Source of the DNA: Candidatus Bathyarchaeota archaeon RBG_13_38_9
Lineage (GTDB): Archaea > Thermoproteota > Bathyarchaeia > 40CM-2-53-6 > RBG-13-38-9
DNA: 41,901 bases
Reading direction: 5' to 3'
NCBI GenBank assembly: GCA_001775955.1
Contig: MEZD01000016.1
Location: forward strand, 49,079-90,979
The number at the start of each line of letters is the position of its first letter. Position 1 is the first letter of the stretch. The notes below the pieces were generated by a model, which was given only the letters and a program-made list of their open reading frames with translations, searched no databases and had not been told where the DNA came from. The position numbers and the translations under genes are program-made. Shown here piece after piece: positions 1 to 7,854 of the stretch.

Positions 1-199
1 CCTTTCTGAAAATTTCTTTAAGTGCTTCACGTGCGATTGCAGCCATGCTCTTACGGCGTCTTGTTGAGAGTATCCGTATGAAAGCCATTTCTCTAGGTTT
101 AAGCCGGATATTGACTCTATTTCCTTTACCGACTTGTGTTTGATGTGATGATTGGTATCCATTTTTGATAATCCTTAATACTCTTGAATCATCATTCAT
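1..199 (-). CDS. Ribbon-helix-helix (CopG/MetJ-like) DNA-binding protein, partial
   Basis: The gene begins at ATG 199 and runs off the left edge of the window, so only the first 66 residues are visible. After about 27 polar residues comes a short beta-strand segment (NRVNIRLKP) and two helices (REMAFIRILSTRR and SMAAIAREALKEIF). This is the strand-helix-helix plan of RHH regulators and antitoxins. The start is well supported by a strong Shine-Dalgarno sequence, AGGAGG on the minus strand (complement of 209-214), about 9 nt upstream. It is the third gene of a compact minus-strand set with the zinc-ribbon peptide (283-390) and another RHH protein (387-527). The partner, if this is an antitoxin, would lie outside the window. 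The fold call is fairly sure; the target is unknown. Confidence 0.6.
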   Translation of the reverse strand, partial: MNDDSRVLRIIKNGYQSSHQTQVGKGNRVNIRLKPREMAFIRILSTRRRKSMAAIAREALKEIFRK

Positions 200-282
200 T
201 AACTAAAGCCTCCTGATAGGATGGTTTTTGGAGGAGAATGATGGTTTTCCCGAGACCGTTTCTCCTCTATATTTTCTTATAT

Positions 283-390
283 TCAATCTTGCTCCTCGAA
301 TATTCGTCGACGACAGCGATCGCATATCTCATAGAAATCCGAATTCAGTTCCTTGCAGTGATGACAATATCGTTGAGTGGATGAAATCAT
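283..390 (-). CDS. 35-residue zinc-ribbon-like peptide
   Basis: A very short gene whose ATG (390-388) overlaps the TGA of the upstream RHH gene (389-387) in an ATGA arrangement, which suggests translational coupling. The product has two knuckles, CHHC near residue 9 and CDRC near residue 25, spaced like a treble-clef or zinc-ribbon metal site. A basic tail (RRRIF) follows. Almost the whole protein is the metal site, so it would be a micro-protein that binds nucleic acid or another protein. The coupling, the four correctly spaced cysteines and the RHH neighbours support it as real. No family was recognised and the function is unknown. Confidence 0.5.
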   Translation of the reverse strand: MISSTQRYCHHCKELNSDFYEICDRCRRRIFEEQD

Positions 391-527
391 CCATTTTCAT
401 CTCCATCTCTGCAGATCTCATTGAGTAAGGCGGATAGGATTTCTTCGTACGTCTGACCTTTCTTACCCAGAGATTTGATTCGTTCTACTGTTTTTGATTG
501 TAAACGAATGGTAGTTATTTCTGGCAA
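387..527 (-). CDS. Small RHH antitoxin-like DNA-binding protein
   Basis: The 46-residue product has a strand (EITTIRL) followed by two helices (SKTVERIKSLGKKG and TYEEILSALLNEI). This matches small archaeal RHH antitoxin or regulator proteins of the VapB/CopG type. The only in-frame start after the upstream stop is TTG at 527. It sits just downstream of AT-rich promoter-like sequence and close to the repeats at 549-596, so the transcript may have a short leader. It is followed without a gap by the zinc-ribbon peptide. No PIN-domain or RelE-like toxin is seen beside it, so a toxin-antitoxin role is only a possibility. Confidence 0.55.
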   Translation of the reverse strand: MPEITTIRLQSKTVERIKSLGKKGQTYEEILSALLNEICRDGDENG

Positions 528-545
528 TTCATATCACTACATCAT

Positions 546-600
546 TATAGGTATGCGGAACAATTATATAGGTAATTTGGTATAGTATACAGGTATACCT
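546..600. promoter_or_regulatory. Divergent promoter with 21-bp-phased AGGTAW repeats
   Basis: AGGTAT at 549-554, AGGTAA at 570-575 and AGGTAT at 591-596 lie exactly 21 bp apart, two helical turns, on the same face of the DNA. A further GGTATA at 579-584 and TATACC at 594-599 form an inverted pair. The array lies between the divergent RHH gene (start 527) and the winged-helix gene (start 618). It also carries AT-rich TATA-like sequence, for example 565-570. It is a good candidate operator for one of the two flanking DNA-binding proteins. Confidence 0.5.
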
Positions 601-617
601 ATTATGAGGTCATTGAT

Positions 618-1535
618 ATGAACTCATCATCTCAAAATAAGGAAAAACACCAATATCAAAAGCAAAAGAAAGAGAAGAATAGAAAACTCATAATCCTTAC
701 ATTAACTAAAGGCGGCAAAACATTTACTGAAATAAAGAACCTTACACGACTGTCGAAAAGAACTATCAGTCATCATTTGAATCAATTGAAAAAAGAGGGT
801 AAAATAACGCAAATGTCTGGTATGGATGTTATCCGCAAACATGACTTAAAAATGAAGAGAGTAAGCCGCGAAGCGTATGTAAAAAGATATTATCTTGAGA
901 CTCCAAAAGGAGAGGCTTTTTCTAAATTCAATTCGTATTTTGATGATTATTTAATACCTAAACAAATTGTTGACGATCCTAAGGATCATTTTGATAAATA
1001 TGGATTGATAGAATTTATTCCAAAAGAAGAAAAACTGAGAACCGAAGACTTTCTTAGAAAATTGGTTGATCGATACTTATTCATTATTTTGAAATATTTC
1101 CAATATCGAGAAAAAGGAGATATTGAAACCACGGCATTATGGAAAGCACGATGTCTTGATACGTTTCCTTCATTTTTTTCACTAATATTTATTAGCCATA
1201 TTGGTGGGGCACGTGACTTTTTTTCTAAGGATGGTGATTTATTAGGTCAATATCTAAGTGACAAACGCCAATTAGAAAATTTAACTAGTATTCAAAGTAA
1301 TGAAACTGACTCAACATCCAATATTAAAGAACTAACTAATTTTAATATTATCGAATCGAACCCTACATTGAAAGCTGAAATTGAACACCGGTATAGATTA
1401 AGATCAAGATACCTGATAGAGGCAATTAAAAAAACAATTTCCAAAGAGAATATGCATTACCTTGAAAATTACTTAACACATGCAGAAAGAAATATTGAGA
1501 TAACTGGAAGAAGACCTATGAACTTAAGCACCTAA
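618..1535 (+). CDS. Winged-helix transcriptional regulator with unknown C-terminal domain
   Basis: This 305-residue protein starts with a highly charged segment. A winged helix-turn-helix follows at about residues 24-100: a helix ending LTKGG, then TFTEIKNLTRLSKRTISHHL as the HTH with ISHHLNQLKKEG as recognition helix, then a wing ending YYLETPKGEAF. This plan is typical of archaeal ArsR/MarR-like regulators. Residues 110-305 are mostly helical and charged and were not recognised; they could be a sensor or oligomerisation domain. No membrane segment or metal-binding cluster is visible. It is transcribed divergently from the RHH micro-operon across the phased repeats, so it may regulate itself and that operon. 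Base composition is AT-rich like its surroundings. Confidence 0.65.
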   Translation: MNSSSQNKEKHQYQKQKKEKNRKLIILTLTKGGKTFTEIKNLTRLSKRTISHHLNQLKKEGKITQMSGMDVIRKHDLKMKRVSREAYVKRYYLETPKGEAFSKFNSYFDDYLIPKQIVDDPKDHFDKYGLIEFIPKEEKLRTEDFLRKLVDRYLFIILKYFQYREKGDIETTALWKARCLDTFPSFFSLIFISHIGGARDFFSKDGDLLGQYLSDKRQLENLTSIQSNETDSTSNIKELTNFNIIESNPTLKAEIEHRYRLRSRYLIEAIKKTISKENMHYLENYLTHAERNIEITGRRPMNLST

Positions 1536-1554
1536 CTATTACTTACATTCTAAT

Positions 1555-3732
1555 TTATTGAAATAATCGTTTTCTGACATTTCTTTTTCTGTAACTCATA
1601 CTTATGAGAAATATTGGTAAAACAAAATATATAATCATCCCTAAAGATAATCCAGATAGAAACGCTATTACTGATGCTAAAGTCGGACTGACAAATGCAA
1701 CTGTAATGTAAATTGATGCTGTCAAGTGAGTTATCGCAACTAATGGCAGAAGGATTACTCTAGCTACGGATTGCATAGTTTCTGAATTTGATATTGATGA
1801 TGCTATTGTAGGTGACCAGGAATAGTAAAAAATAGTCCATCCATTTACCAGTATTCTTCCGACATTGTTTGAGCCAATCATCTGATCTCTAACATATCTC
1901 ATGTATGATACTTCAGGTGCTAAAGCGCTTCCATACGAAGCTGTTGCAATAATACATTGTTGTGGCGGGGTTGGAGGTGGTGTAGTAGAGGGTGATGTTG
2001 TTTGAGTATCGGCAGTCTCAGTGGTTGTTGATGTGCCGGTTGTTGTGGTTCCTGTCGTAGTAACTGTATCTGTTGTAGTATCCGTAGTTGTAATATTTGT
2101 TGTATCGTTTGTTGTAGTTGTTGTTGTATTAGTTGTGGTATCTGATGTTGTATCCGTCGTAGTAGTTGTGGTATCTGATGTTGTATCCGTCGTAGTAGTT
2201 GTGGCTGTTGTAGCAGTTGTAGTTGTCGAAGTTGTCGTGTTTGTTAATTCTTGAACCATTCTTAATGTTCCACTTGATGATGCAGTAAATATTGTAAAAT
2301 CAAAATCAGGATTTGTTACAGATATTCCGCCTGTCGTCTCCCATCTCGTAAATATATATCCTGAAGCGGGAAATGGATAGATACTGTAGTTTACTCCTTG
2401 AAAAGCAATTGCAGTATCTCCATTATTATACTTCTTGATTTGCCCAGAATAACCATATGGGCTAAATCCTATTTGTCCTGTATCAGAAGCAAAATTAACT
2501 GTAATTGGTGGAGGAAGATCAATATTCCACTTTTCTAGCTTCCATGGATAGTGAGATGTGTAAAGTCCTGAACTGTCAATCGCCATAGCATATAAACGCT
2601 CTAAAAACGGGGAAGGCGGATTATTATGCATACCTAATAAAGAGCCATCAGTAAGACTCCTTTTCTGAGCTACCAATGCCGGTTTACCTTGAAAATCGGC
2701 GATAACAATCATATACACTGCAGATGTATCAATTTCAATATAATTACGCACTCGCGGTAAGAAAGAAGTAGGTGGTTTAACATTAACGTCTTCTTTATAC
2801 CAGAGTATTGAACCATCTGCCAGATTTCGTTTTTCTATTCGCCACCCCGTATAACCGTCCGCTTCAGATTTCACATAACCGGCAACATACAGACCTGAAA
2901 CATCGGAAGCCAATCCATACGCATGATTAACACTGTCACGATACTCACTGATCTGTGTCCATAGGATTGCACCATCTGTTTTACTTCTTTTTTCAATTTT
3001 CCATTCGAGACTTGATTGAGCTTCATCCCATGTATCGCCAACGAAGTATAAACCTGAGTCATCAACAGTAATCTCGCTAATTCGATCATAAACTCTTTCA
3101 TAATTAATATGAAGTGAGTTAGATGGTTCTGTAAGATTCCATATTATTGAGCCGTCGACCAGATTTCTCTTCTCTATCTTATTTTCTAAATAACTGCTAA
3201 TAGTAACATACAAACCCGAAGAGTCAACCGCGACATGCATTTCTCGCGAGCGTTCGTCAGATATAAAATCATAAACATAATTGCCATTTAGATTTTCTAT
3301 TTGATTCCATATAAGCGAACCATCACCGAGATTTCTTTTTTCAATTCTGAATTGAGCAATTGGATCTGGTTGAAGGCAATATCCTATAATGTACAATCCT
3401 GAATTATCTACTGTAACGGCTAGAGCCGACTCACATACAGCGTGAGGACAGAAGGGGACGATATTTTCTGTCTGACTCCAAATGACAGACCCATCATTTA
3501 TGTTTCTCTTTTCAATTCTCCACTCATAATCATTAAAAGATGGCAGATTATCATAACCGACAATATATAATCCTGAATCATCAACCGCAATCCCTTCAGC
3601 TTTTGCATATATTTGCTCGCCCAGATTAGTTGTCTGAACCCAGAGTATCTGATCATCTGAAGATACAAGTTCAATCATTGAAACTGATAAAAGTAATAGA
3701 CAAAGGCAACTCATAAAGAGAAATAATCGCAT
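1555..3732 (-). CDS. Secreted seven-repeat propeller protein with Thr-rich stalk and CFI-box C-terminus
   Basis: The 725-residue protein has an N-terminal signal peptide (residues 1-25, hydrophobic core FLFMSCLCLLLLSVSMI). Seven repeats follow between about 45 and 405. Each carries an [A/T/E]xDxS[G/A][L/V]Y signature (at about 50, 107, 168, 222, 275, 333 and 384), and most are followed by IEKR-N-x-x-DGS-x-x-W. This strongly suggests a seven-bladed beta-propeller. Residues 410-495 resemble a small beta-rich repeat domain. Residues 496-590 are a Thr-rich mucin-like linker with Pro near the end, likely O-glycosylated. The C-terminus starts with CIIATASYGS (593-602), the CFI-box motif of archaeal and bacterial surface proteins, followed by hydrophobic helices (656-712) and a basic tail. 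It is likely anchored with the propeller outside. Ligand unknown. Confidence 0.7.
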   Translation of the reverse strand: MRLFLFMSCLCLLLLSVSMIELVSSDDQILWVQTTNLGEQIYAKAEGIAVDDSGLYIVGYDNLPSFNDYEWRIEKRNINDGSVIWSQTENIVPFCPHAVCESALAVTVDNSGLYIIGYCLQPDPIAQFRIEKRNLGDGSLIWNQIENLNGNYVYDFISDERSREMHVAVDSSGLYVTISSYLENKIEKRNLVDGSIIWNLTEPSNSLHINYERVYDRISEITVDDSGLYFVGDTWDEAQSSLEWKIEKRSKTDGAILWTQISEYRDSVNHAYGLASDVSGLYVAGYVKSEADGYTGWRIEKRNLADGSILWYKEDVNVKPPTSFLPRVRNYIEIDTSAVYMIVIADFQGKPALVAQKRSLTDGSLLGMHNNPPSPFLERLYAMAIDSSGLYTSHYPWKLEKWNIDLPPPITVNFASDTGQIGFSPYGYSGQIKKYNNGDTAIAFQGVNYSIYPFPASGYIFTRWETTGGISVTNPDFDFTIFTASSSGTLRMVQELTNTTTSTTTTATTATTTTTDTTSDTTTTTTDTTSDTTTNTTTTTTNDTTNITTTDTTTDTVTTTGTTTTGTSTTTETADTQTTSPSTTPPPTPPQQCIIATASYGSALAPEVSYMRYVRDQMIGSNNVGRILVNGWTIFYYSWSPTIASSISNSETMQSVARVILLPLVAITHLTASIYITVAFVSPTLASVIAFLSGLSLGMIIYFVLPIFLISMSYRKRNVRKRLFQ
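2141..2206. repeat. 33-bp tandem duplication in the Thr-rich linker
   Basis: The unit starting TCTGATGTTGTATCCGTCGT is present twice head to tail (from 2141 and from 2174), adding 11 residues per copy to the Thr/Asp/Ser stalk of the surface protein. It lies inside a longer low-complexity ACN-codon tract (about 1990-2245). Such tracts change length by slippage or recombination. Confidence 0.8.
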
Positions 3733-4017
3733 AGCAGACTTCGTTTTTAATTAATTCTTAATAAGTGATATTTAAGAAAATCTATCATACACGCGAGCTA
3801 TCTTATGCAATAATTGTTGGAGAGAGTGTATCGTCAGCTCAGATGAAAGACATGAATAAGTTCACTAAAAATTTTTTAAAGAGTAAGGGTTGAAAACTTG
3901 GAAAGAGAAAAACTAAAAGTTAATCATTTCAACGAGTTCATCTATTGAATACATTAACACTCGCTAAAATCCTGTGAATGAATGACGTAAATATGATAAT
4001 ATCATAAAATTGGAGAT

Positions 4018-4512
4018 ATGATGTCTCCGAGATTGGCTGTCTATGTTGATGGAGCAAATATAGATATTGCATCGAAGACAGCAGGTATCAAGATCGACTA
4101 TCAGCGGTTCAAAACTTTCCTAGGAAGAAATAGACAAATTGTTATTGCGAATTATTACAATAGCAGTTCCAGAGACCCTGCAGAACGAGCTTTCTACTTC
4201 CGTGTCCAGAATGCTGGTTTTAAATTAGTACTAGGGCCGAGAAAGATTACTGGTCGAGCTCAATAAGAAATCGATGTTCAAATTGCAATTGATATGATTT
4301 GCGATGCCTGCTCTAATCTGTGCGATGTTTTGGTATTAGTTACTGGAGATGGCGATCTTGCTCCAGCGGTTAGAAGAATACGTTCAATGCATAAATCGAT
4401 AGAGGTAGCTTCTTTCGATGATCCATCAAAGAAGGAGTTTGCATGGACATTGAAAAATGCTGCAGACAGAAGGATAAACCTTACAGCGAACATAGATAAA
4501 TTCAAAATATGA
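4018..4512 (+). pseudogene. NYN-domain (PIN-like) nuclease interrupted by in-frame TAA
   Basis: Read through one TAA at 4264-4266, the frame encodes about 164 residues of a complete NYN/LabA-like domain. The first part has the acidic strand motif VYVDGANID (residues 7-15). The part after the stop has EIDVQIAIDM and VTGDGDLAPAVRRI. These supply the conserved aspartates of the PIN-like fold. The stop sits where a Lys-like codon (AAA or AAG) would be expected just before EIDVQ, so a single A-to-T change explains it. A GGAG lies just before ATG 4018. The downstream half has an ATG at 4294 but no ribosome binding site, and it would lack the first catalytic Asp. Most likely a fresh pseudogene; read-through or a sequencing error are alternatives. 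Confidence 0.75.
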
Positions 4513-5020
4513 TTGGGTCTAGCGGCAGATGGGCCTAACCCATCAAGATGTCTCACGACACCGAGGCACTCAGGCCTGCCACTAAACTTTGCTAGTAAAT
4601 ACTACACAAAGTAGTAATTATGTTTTACTGACTTTACTAATAAATTATATTTTAACTCATCCATTTAACTTGACCTCTGTGCATAGCATACGATAATATA
4701 TGTCTAAGCAGAATGGGTTGGCTAGCTAGCATAAAACAGATAACCTAACATAAACTCATGTCATCCAGAAAAAAGAACTATCCGTCAAAACGTCATAGAA
4801 TTGGATAGATTCCAAGATAAGATTACAGTATTAGAATGAAGACGAATAATTAACGAATTTATTCAAAAAACATATGCGTTAGTACACATTAACCGTAAAA
4901 CCATCAAACCATAGAAGACATTAACGTTTTCAAACACTACGAAAATCCACCGTTCTAGTATCTGAACAATATGTTCCAAACTCTAACTCTTTATCGCTGA
5001 TTTCCAGTTAATATTAAGAG
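4513..5020. other. Non-coding stretch, possibly gene remnant
   Basis: About 500 bases with no convincing gene on either strand. It contains short inverted elements, for example TGGG(N5)CCCA near 4534 and a GCTAGCTAGC palindrome near 4720, but no tRNA-like cloverleaf. Around 4780-4911 the plus strand reads as about 45 charged residues broken by one TGA, which may be decayed coding sequence. Together with the broken NYN gene upstream, this looks like a decaying region. Confidence 0.4.
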
Positions 5021-5887
5021 ATGAAAATGTTCAGAAACAAATTGATACTCTCGATTACTGCTATCGCCATTGTATTAGCAGCAGCATTTTTCGTTGGGTC
5101 TTTTCTGATAAGTGATAGTCCAGTAGTAACCTATAGAGGAGATTCAGCCTCAGGACCAAGAATCATATCAGAAGCACCTGCTCCAATTCCGGCTTCAGAG
5201 AGTATAGACTTCATAACTGTCCAAGATAGGATGATAATTTACAATGGCTACATATCTTTAGAAACAGATGATATAGATGGAACACTGAATAGGATTAGAT
5301 CATTAGCAGAAGGATATAATGGATATGTTGCTGGGACTTCTCGATCAATGATCGGAAATCAAGCTCTAGCTGATATCACTATAAGAATTCCACAGAATAG
5401 GTTCCGTTTTACGATAGATGACATTTTAACCTATGGAAAGGTCCTAGATGAAAGAACAACCAGTGAAGATGTCACCGAACAATATATCGATCTCAAAGCT
5501 AGATCTAAAAATCTTGAGATATTGGAACAAAGTCTAACAGATCTATTAAACAGGACAGCTACTATCGAGGAGATTTTAAAAGTCGAACAGGAGCTCGCGC
5601 GAATTAGAGGAGAAATTGACAGCTTACAAGGTCAGCTGAATTATCTTGAACGCAACGTTACCATGTCAATGATTAAAGTCAGTTTGAGAGAACCACCATC
5701 ACCATTTACACCTCCAGGTATGGATTGGGGTGAAACATTTGAAACCGCTGTAAGAGGTCTATTCGCAGTAATCAGTGGATTAATAATATTGATAACCGCA
5801 ATTTTACCTTTGATAGTAATAATTGGTATACCAGCATATTATCTTCAAAGAAGAAAACGAATTAAAGATCAGAAAAAGAATGAATAA
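5021..5887 (+). CDS. DUF4349 membrane protein
   Basis: This 288-residue protein has an N-terminal membrane or signal-anchor segment (about 8-30) and a short Pro/Ser-rich linker. A DUF4349 domain follows (about 62-228), containing YNGYISLETDDID, a conserved GYVAGTS-type strand and the IRIPQNRF motif. A coiled-coil insert lies at about 160-215 (EEILKVEQELARIRGEIDSL). A C-terminal membrane hairpin (about 238-273) and a basic cytoplasmic tail end the protein. DUF4349 proteins are found across bacteria and archaea, with most of the domain predicted outside the membrane. Their function is unsettled, with envelope roles proposed. It is a single gene with no operon partner on its strand. The family call is firm. 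Confidence 0.8.
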   Translation: MKMFRNKLILSITAIAIVLAAAFFVGSFLISDSPVVTYRGDSASGPRIISEAPAPIPASESIDFITVQDRMIIYNGYISLETDDIDGTLNRIRSLAEGYNGYVAGTSRSMIGNQALADITIRIPQNRFRFTIDDILTYGKVLDERTTSEDVTEQYIDLKARSKNLEILEQSLTDLLNRTATIEEILKVEQELARIRGEIDSLQGQLNYLERNVTMSMIKVSLREPPSPFTPPGMDWGETFETAVRGLFAVISGLIILITAILPLIVIIGIPAYYLQRRKRIKDQKKNE

Positions 5888-5965
5888 AATCTGAATAATA
5901 GTACGCCCTAAAAGACCGAAACCTTCCCTTTTTCTATTATCTATACTCACAATTCAATATCTTAT

Positions 5966-6676
5966 TTACATTAAAGATGAAAAAATATACATGGCCGCTG
6001 CTGCCGAGATTGGGACAGTGAAGTTATCAAATGGTTTTAGAGGTCCTATAGAGCAGCCTTCTGAAATCGTTCCAATTAATGCTCCCATAAAGGAAATAAT
6101 CAATAATATTGTAATTGATGAAACTATCAAACCAGATTGAAGAGCAATTATCATAGCCAAAGAGGCGCCCAACATAGCGAAGATGAACATTGCAATAGAT
6201 CCCTCAAGGCTCTTACTGGAATTTGGATAGAGATGTCTCCTCTTGAATCGAGGGCCCAGAACTGATGCAACACCATCTCCCCATGCCATTATCATCACAG
6301 CAGCCATAGCGATATGGCGAATATTCCAAGCTATGATTAGAAGTATCATTATTGATAATATGTAATAGAGAGGACCATAAGCATGATATTTATCATATTC
6401 ATTTACTATCATTGTTCTAGACATTATGCTTTTTTTATGGTGATGAAAAGAATAAAGCGTCAATAAAGCTAGACCGATAGGGATTGTTAAGGGATAAATT
6501 AGTGCTGAAAAGAAAGGTAAAAGAAGCATATTATCTCCAGAAAAAAGATGTATAACATGCCTAGTAACTTTCGAACTGAGTTGAAACATTTTTCTGAAGT
6601 ATTCAGAGATTATTATTATACAAAGAACAATTATGTATACAAGTAATACCAAGCCCACATCATAAAAAGAAATCAT
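5966..6676 (-). CDS. Phytol/dolichol kinase family protein (VTE5/SEC59-like)
   Basis: An integral membrane protein of 236 residues with about seven hydrophobic helices. The family signature is AWGDGVASVLGPRF (about 130-143) followed by SSKSLEGSIAMF (about 153-164). This is the CTP-binding motif region of the phytol kinase VTE5, dolichol kinase SEC59 and DGK1 superfamily. Members transfer phosphate from a nucleotide (CTP in characterised cases) to a long-chain isoprenoid alcohol or diacylglycerol. The gene is divergent from the DUF92 gene (start 6776) over 99 bp. DUF92 includes the plant phytyl-phosphate kinase VTE6, so the two are probably successive steps. Substrate is inferred to be an isoprenoid alcohol such as geranylgeraniol. 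Confidence 0.75.
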   Translation of the reverse strand: MISFYDVGLVLLVYIIVLCIIIISEYFRKMFQLSSKVTRHVIHLFSGDNMLLLPFFSALIYPLTIPIGLALLTLYSFHHHKKSIMSRTMIVNEYDKYHAYGPLYYILSIMILLIIAWNIRHIAMAAVMIMAWGDGVASVLGPRFKRRHLYPNSSKSLEGSIAMFIFAMLGASLAMIIALQSGLIVSSITILLIISFMGALIGTISEGCSIGPLKPFDNFTVPISAAAAMYIFSSLM

Positions 6677-6775
6677 GGATCCTACGTTCTCAATTATGTT
6701 AATGAAACTATCTCATAAAAGGTTCTTCAATTCTTACACCAAAATTAAAAATAAAGGTTTGATGATTATCAGCTC

Positions 6776-7612
6776 GTGGCTGATAGTCTAGTGGGAATCA
6801 ATATTTTCACATTGGTACAGGCTGTACTTGTTTGCTCAATCTTAGGTGCAGTCTCATTTAAATTGAAATTTGTTAGTTTTTCAGGTCTAATTTCTGCTTT
6901 CTTCATAGGTGTTCTGATATTTGTTTTCCCCCCCGAAGGATGGAAATGGTTTGTAATTATTCTAATCTTTCATGTAGTTGCAGCTCAATTTACTAAGTTC
7001 AAATATGAAATTAAAAGAAGAAAGGGTTTCGCCCAGGAGAAAGGTGGAGCCAGAGCATGGCCGAATATCGTTGCAAATGGAGTTGTCGCGACTTTATTTG
7101 TTGTAGCTGGGGGCTTTTCTTCTTTAGGAGTTTTTTTATTTGGATTTATTGGTGCAGTATCTACGGCAACTGCAGATACTCTTGCTACTGAGATTGGTCT
7201 TCTCAATAAAGATAAACCTAGGTTGATCACAAATCTTCGAAAGGAAGTTCCAGCTGGAACTTCAGGAGGAATCTCTCCAATGGGGGAGATGGGAACTCTT
7301 CTTGGAGGTTTAATTATAGGAATTTCTGTTTTGCTTTTAAAAATAGGAAATCATGGTAATGAAATGATTCTATTAGCTACAGTTATTTCGGGATTGATAG
7401 GTTGTACTTTTGATAGTTTTATTGGCGCTACTATTCAGGGTATGTTCAAATGTAAAATATGTCAAAATGTTACTGAAAATAAAAAACATTGTGGAAATAA
7501 AACTATCAGAGTTAGAGGCTCTAGCTATATTAATAATAATATGGTTAACTTAATGGCAACTACTGTAGGAGCGCTATTTGCTGTAATCATTTTCTTTGTT
7601 TTAGCTAGCTAA
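6776..7612 (+). CDS. DUF92 family membrane protein (VTE6/TMEM19-like isoprenyl-phosphate kinase)
   Basis: The 278-residue polytopic protein starts at GTG 6776. It has the DUF92 hallmarks: KGGARAWPNIVANG (about 89-102), the helix STATADTLATEIG (about 128-140), a GTSGGIS segment, and a C-terminal insertion with CKICQN and HCGNKT cysteines before the last helix. In plants the DUF92 protein VTE6 phosphorylates phytyl phosphate to phytyl diphosphate. The archaeal protein sits head to head with a VTE5-like kinase, which supports the same chemistry on an isoprenoid monophosphate. The Cys pairs may bind zinc and also occur in eukaryotic members. Family call firm; substrate inferred. Confidence 0.8.
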   Translation: MADSLVGINIFTLVQAVLVCSILGAVSFKLKFVSFSGLISAFFIGVLIFVFPPEGWKWFVIILIFHVVAAQFTKFKYEIKRRKGFAQEKGGARAWPNIVANGVVATLFVVAGGFSSLGVFLFGFIGAVSTATADTLATEIGLLNKDKPRLITNLRKEVPAGTSGGISPMGEMGTLLGGLIIGISVLLLKIGNHGNEMILLATVISGLIGCTFDSFIGATIQGMFKCKICQNVTENKKHCGNKTIRVRGSSYINNNMVNLMATTVGALFAVIIFFVLAS

Positions 7613-7808
7613 ATGCTATTTAGAATTATTATTTTATTATTATTTTAAAAAAAACACTAATTTATTAAATATAGGTGAAATAGAAAAAGGTGCATTATCA
7701 AAGTACATACTGTTAGAATTAGTTCATTTATCCTTGCTATAACCAATATTATATATTTTTTTAAAATCATTATTTAGATAATAATCTTAGTTTGAATTAA
7801 AATAATAA

Positions 7809-7825
7809 CGAAAAGCTTAATTTAT
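7809..7825 (+). promoter_or_regulatory. BRE/TATA-like promoter of the AT-hook gene
   Basis: CGAAAAG (7809-7815) followed by CTTAATTTAT (7816-7825) matches the archaeal BRE plus TATA arrangement. The expected transcription start about 25 bp downstream falls within a few bases of ATG 7855, so the mRNA would have a very short leader. No Shine-Dalgarno is seen before that ATG, which agrees. Confidence 0.5.
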
Positions 7826-7854
7826 TTATCATTTTTATTTATGTTAGACCTAAA

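Noticed and set aside
228-428. Plus-strand open frame of 66 codons
   Set aside because: It runs antisense to the zinc-ribbon peptide and the RHH gene, which have coupled starts and recognisable motifs. It has no ribosome binding site of its own.
2021-2254. Val-rich plus-strand open frame
   Set aside because: It is only the antisense reading of the Thr-codon tract in the surface protein.
4278-4556. Minus-strand open frame over the NYN gene
   Set aside because: Antisense shadow of the second half of the NYN domain; no motif and no start signal.
4513-4640. Possible tRNA or small RNA from GC-richer segment
   Set aside because: No T-loop or anticodon-stem pattern could be drawn; stems found are only 4 bp.
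4780-4911. Short plus-strand frame with one in-frame TGA, perhaps a decayed gene
   Set aside because: Only about 45 charged residues, no recognised family; kept as a remark in the intergenic entry.
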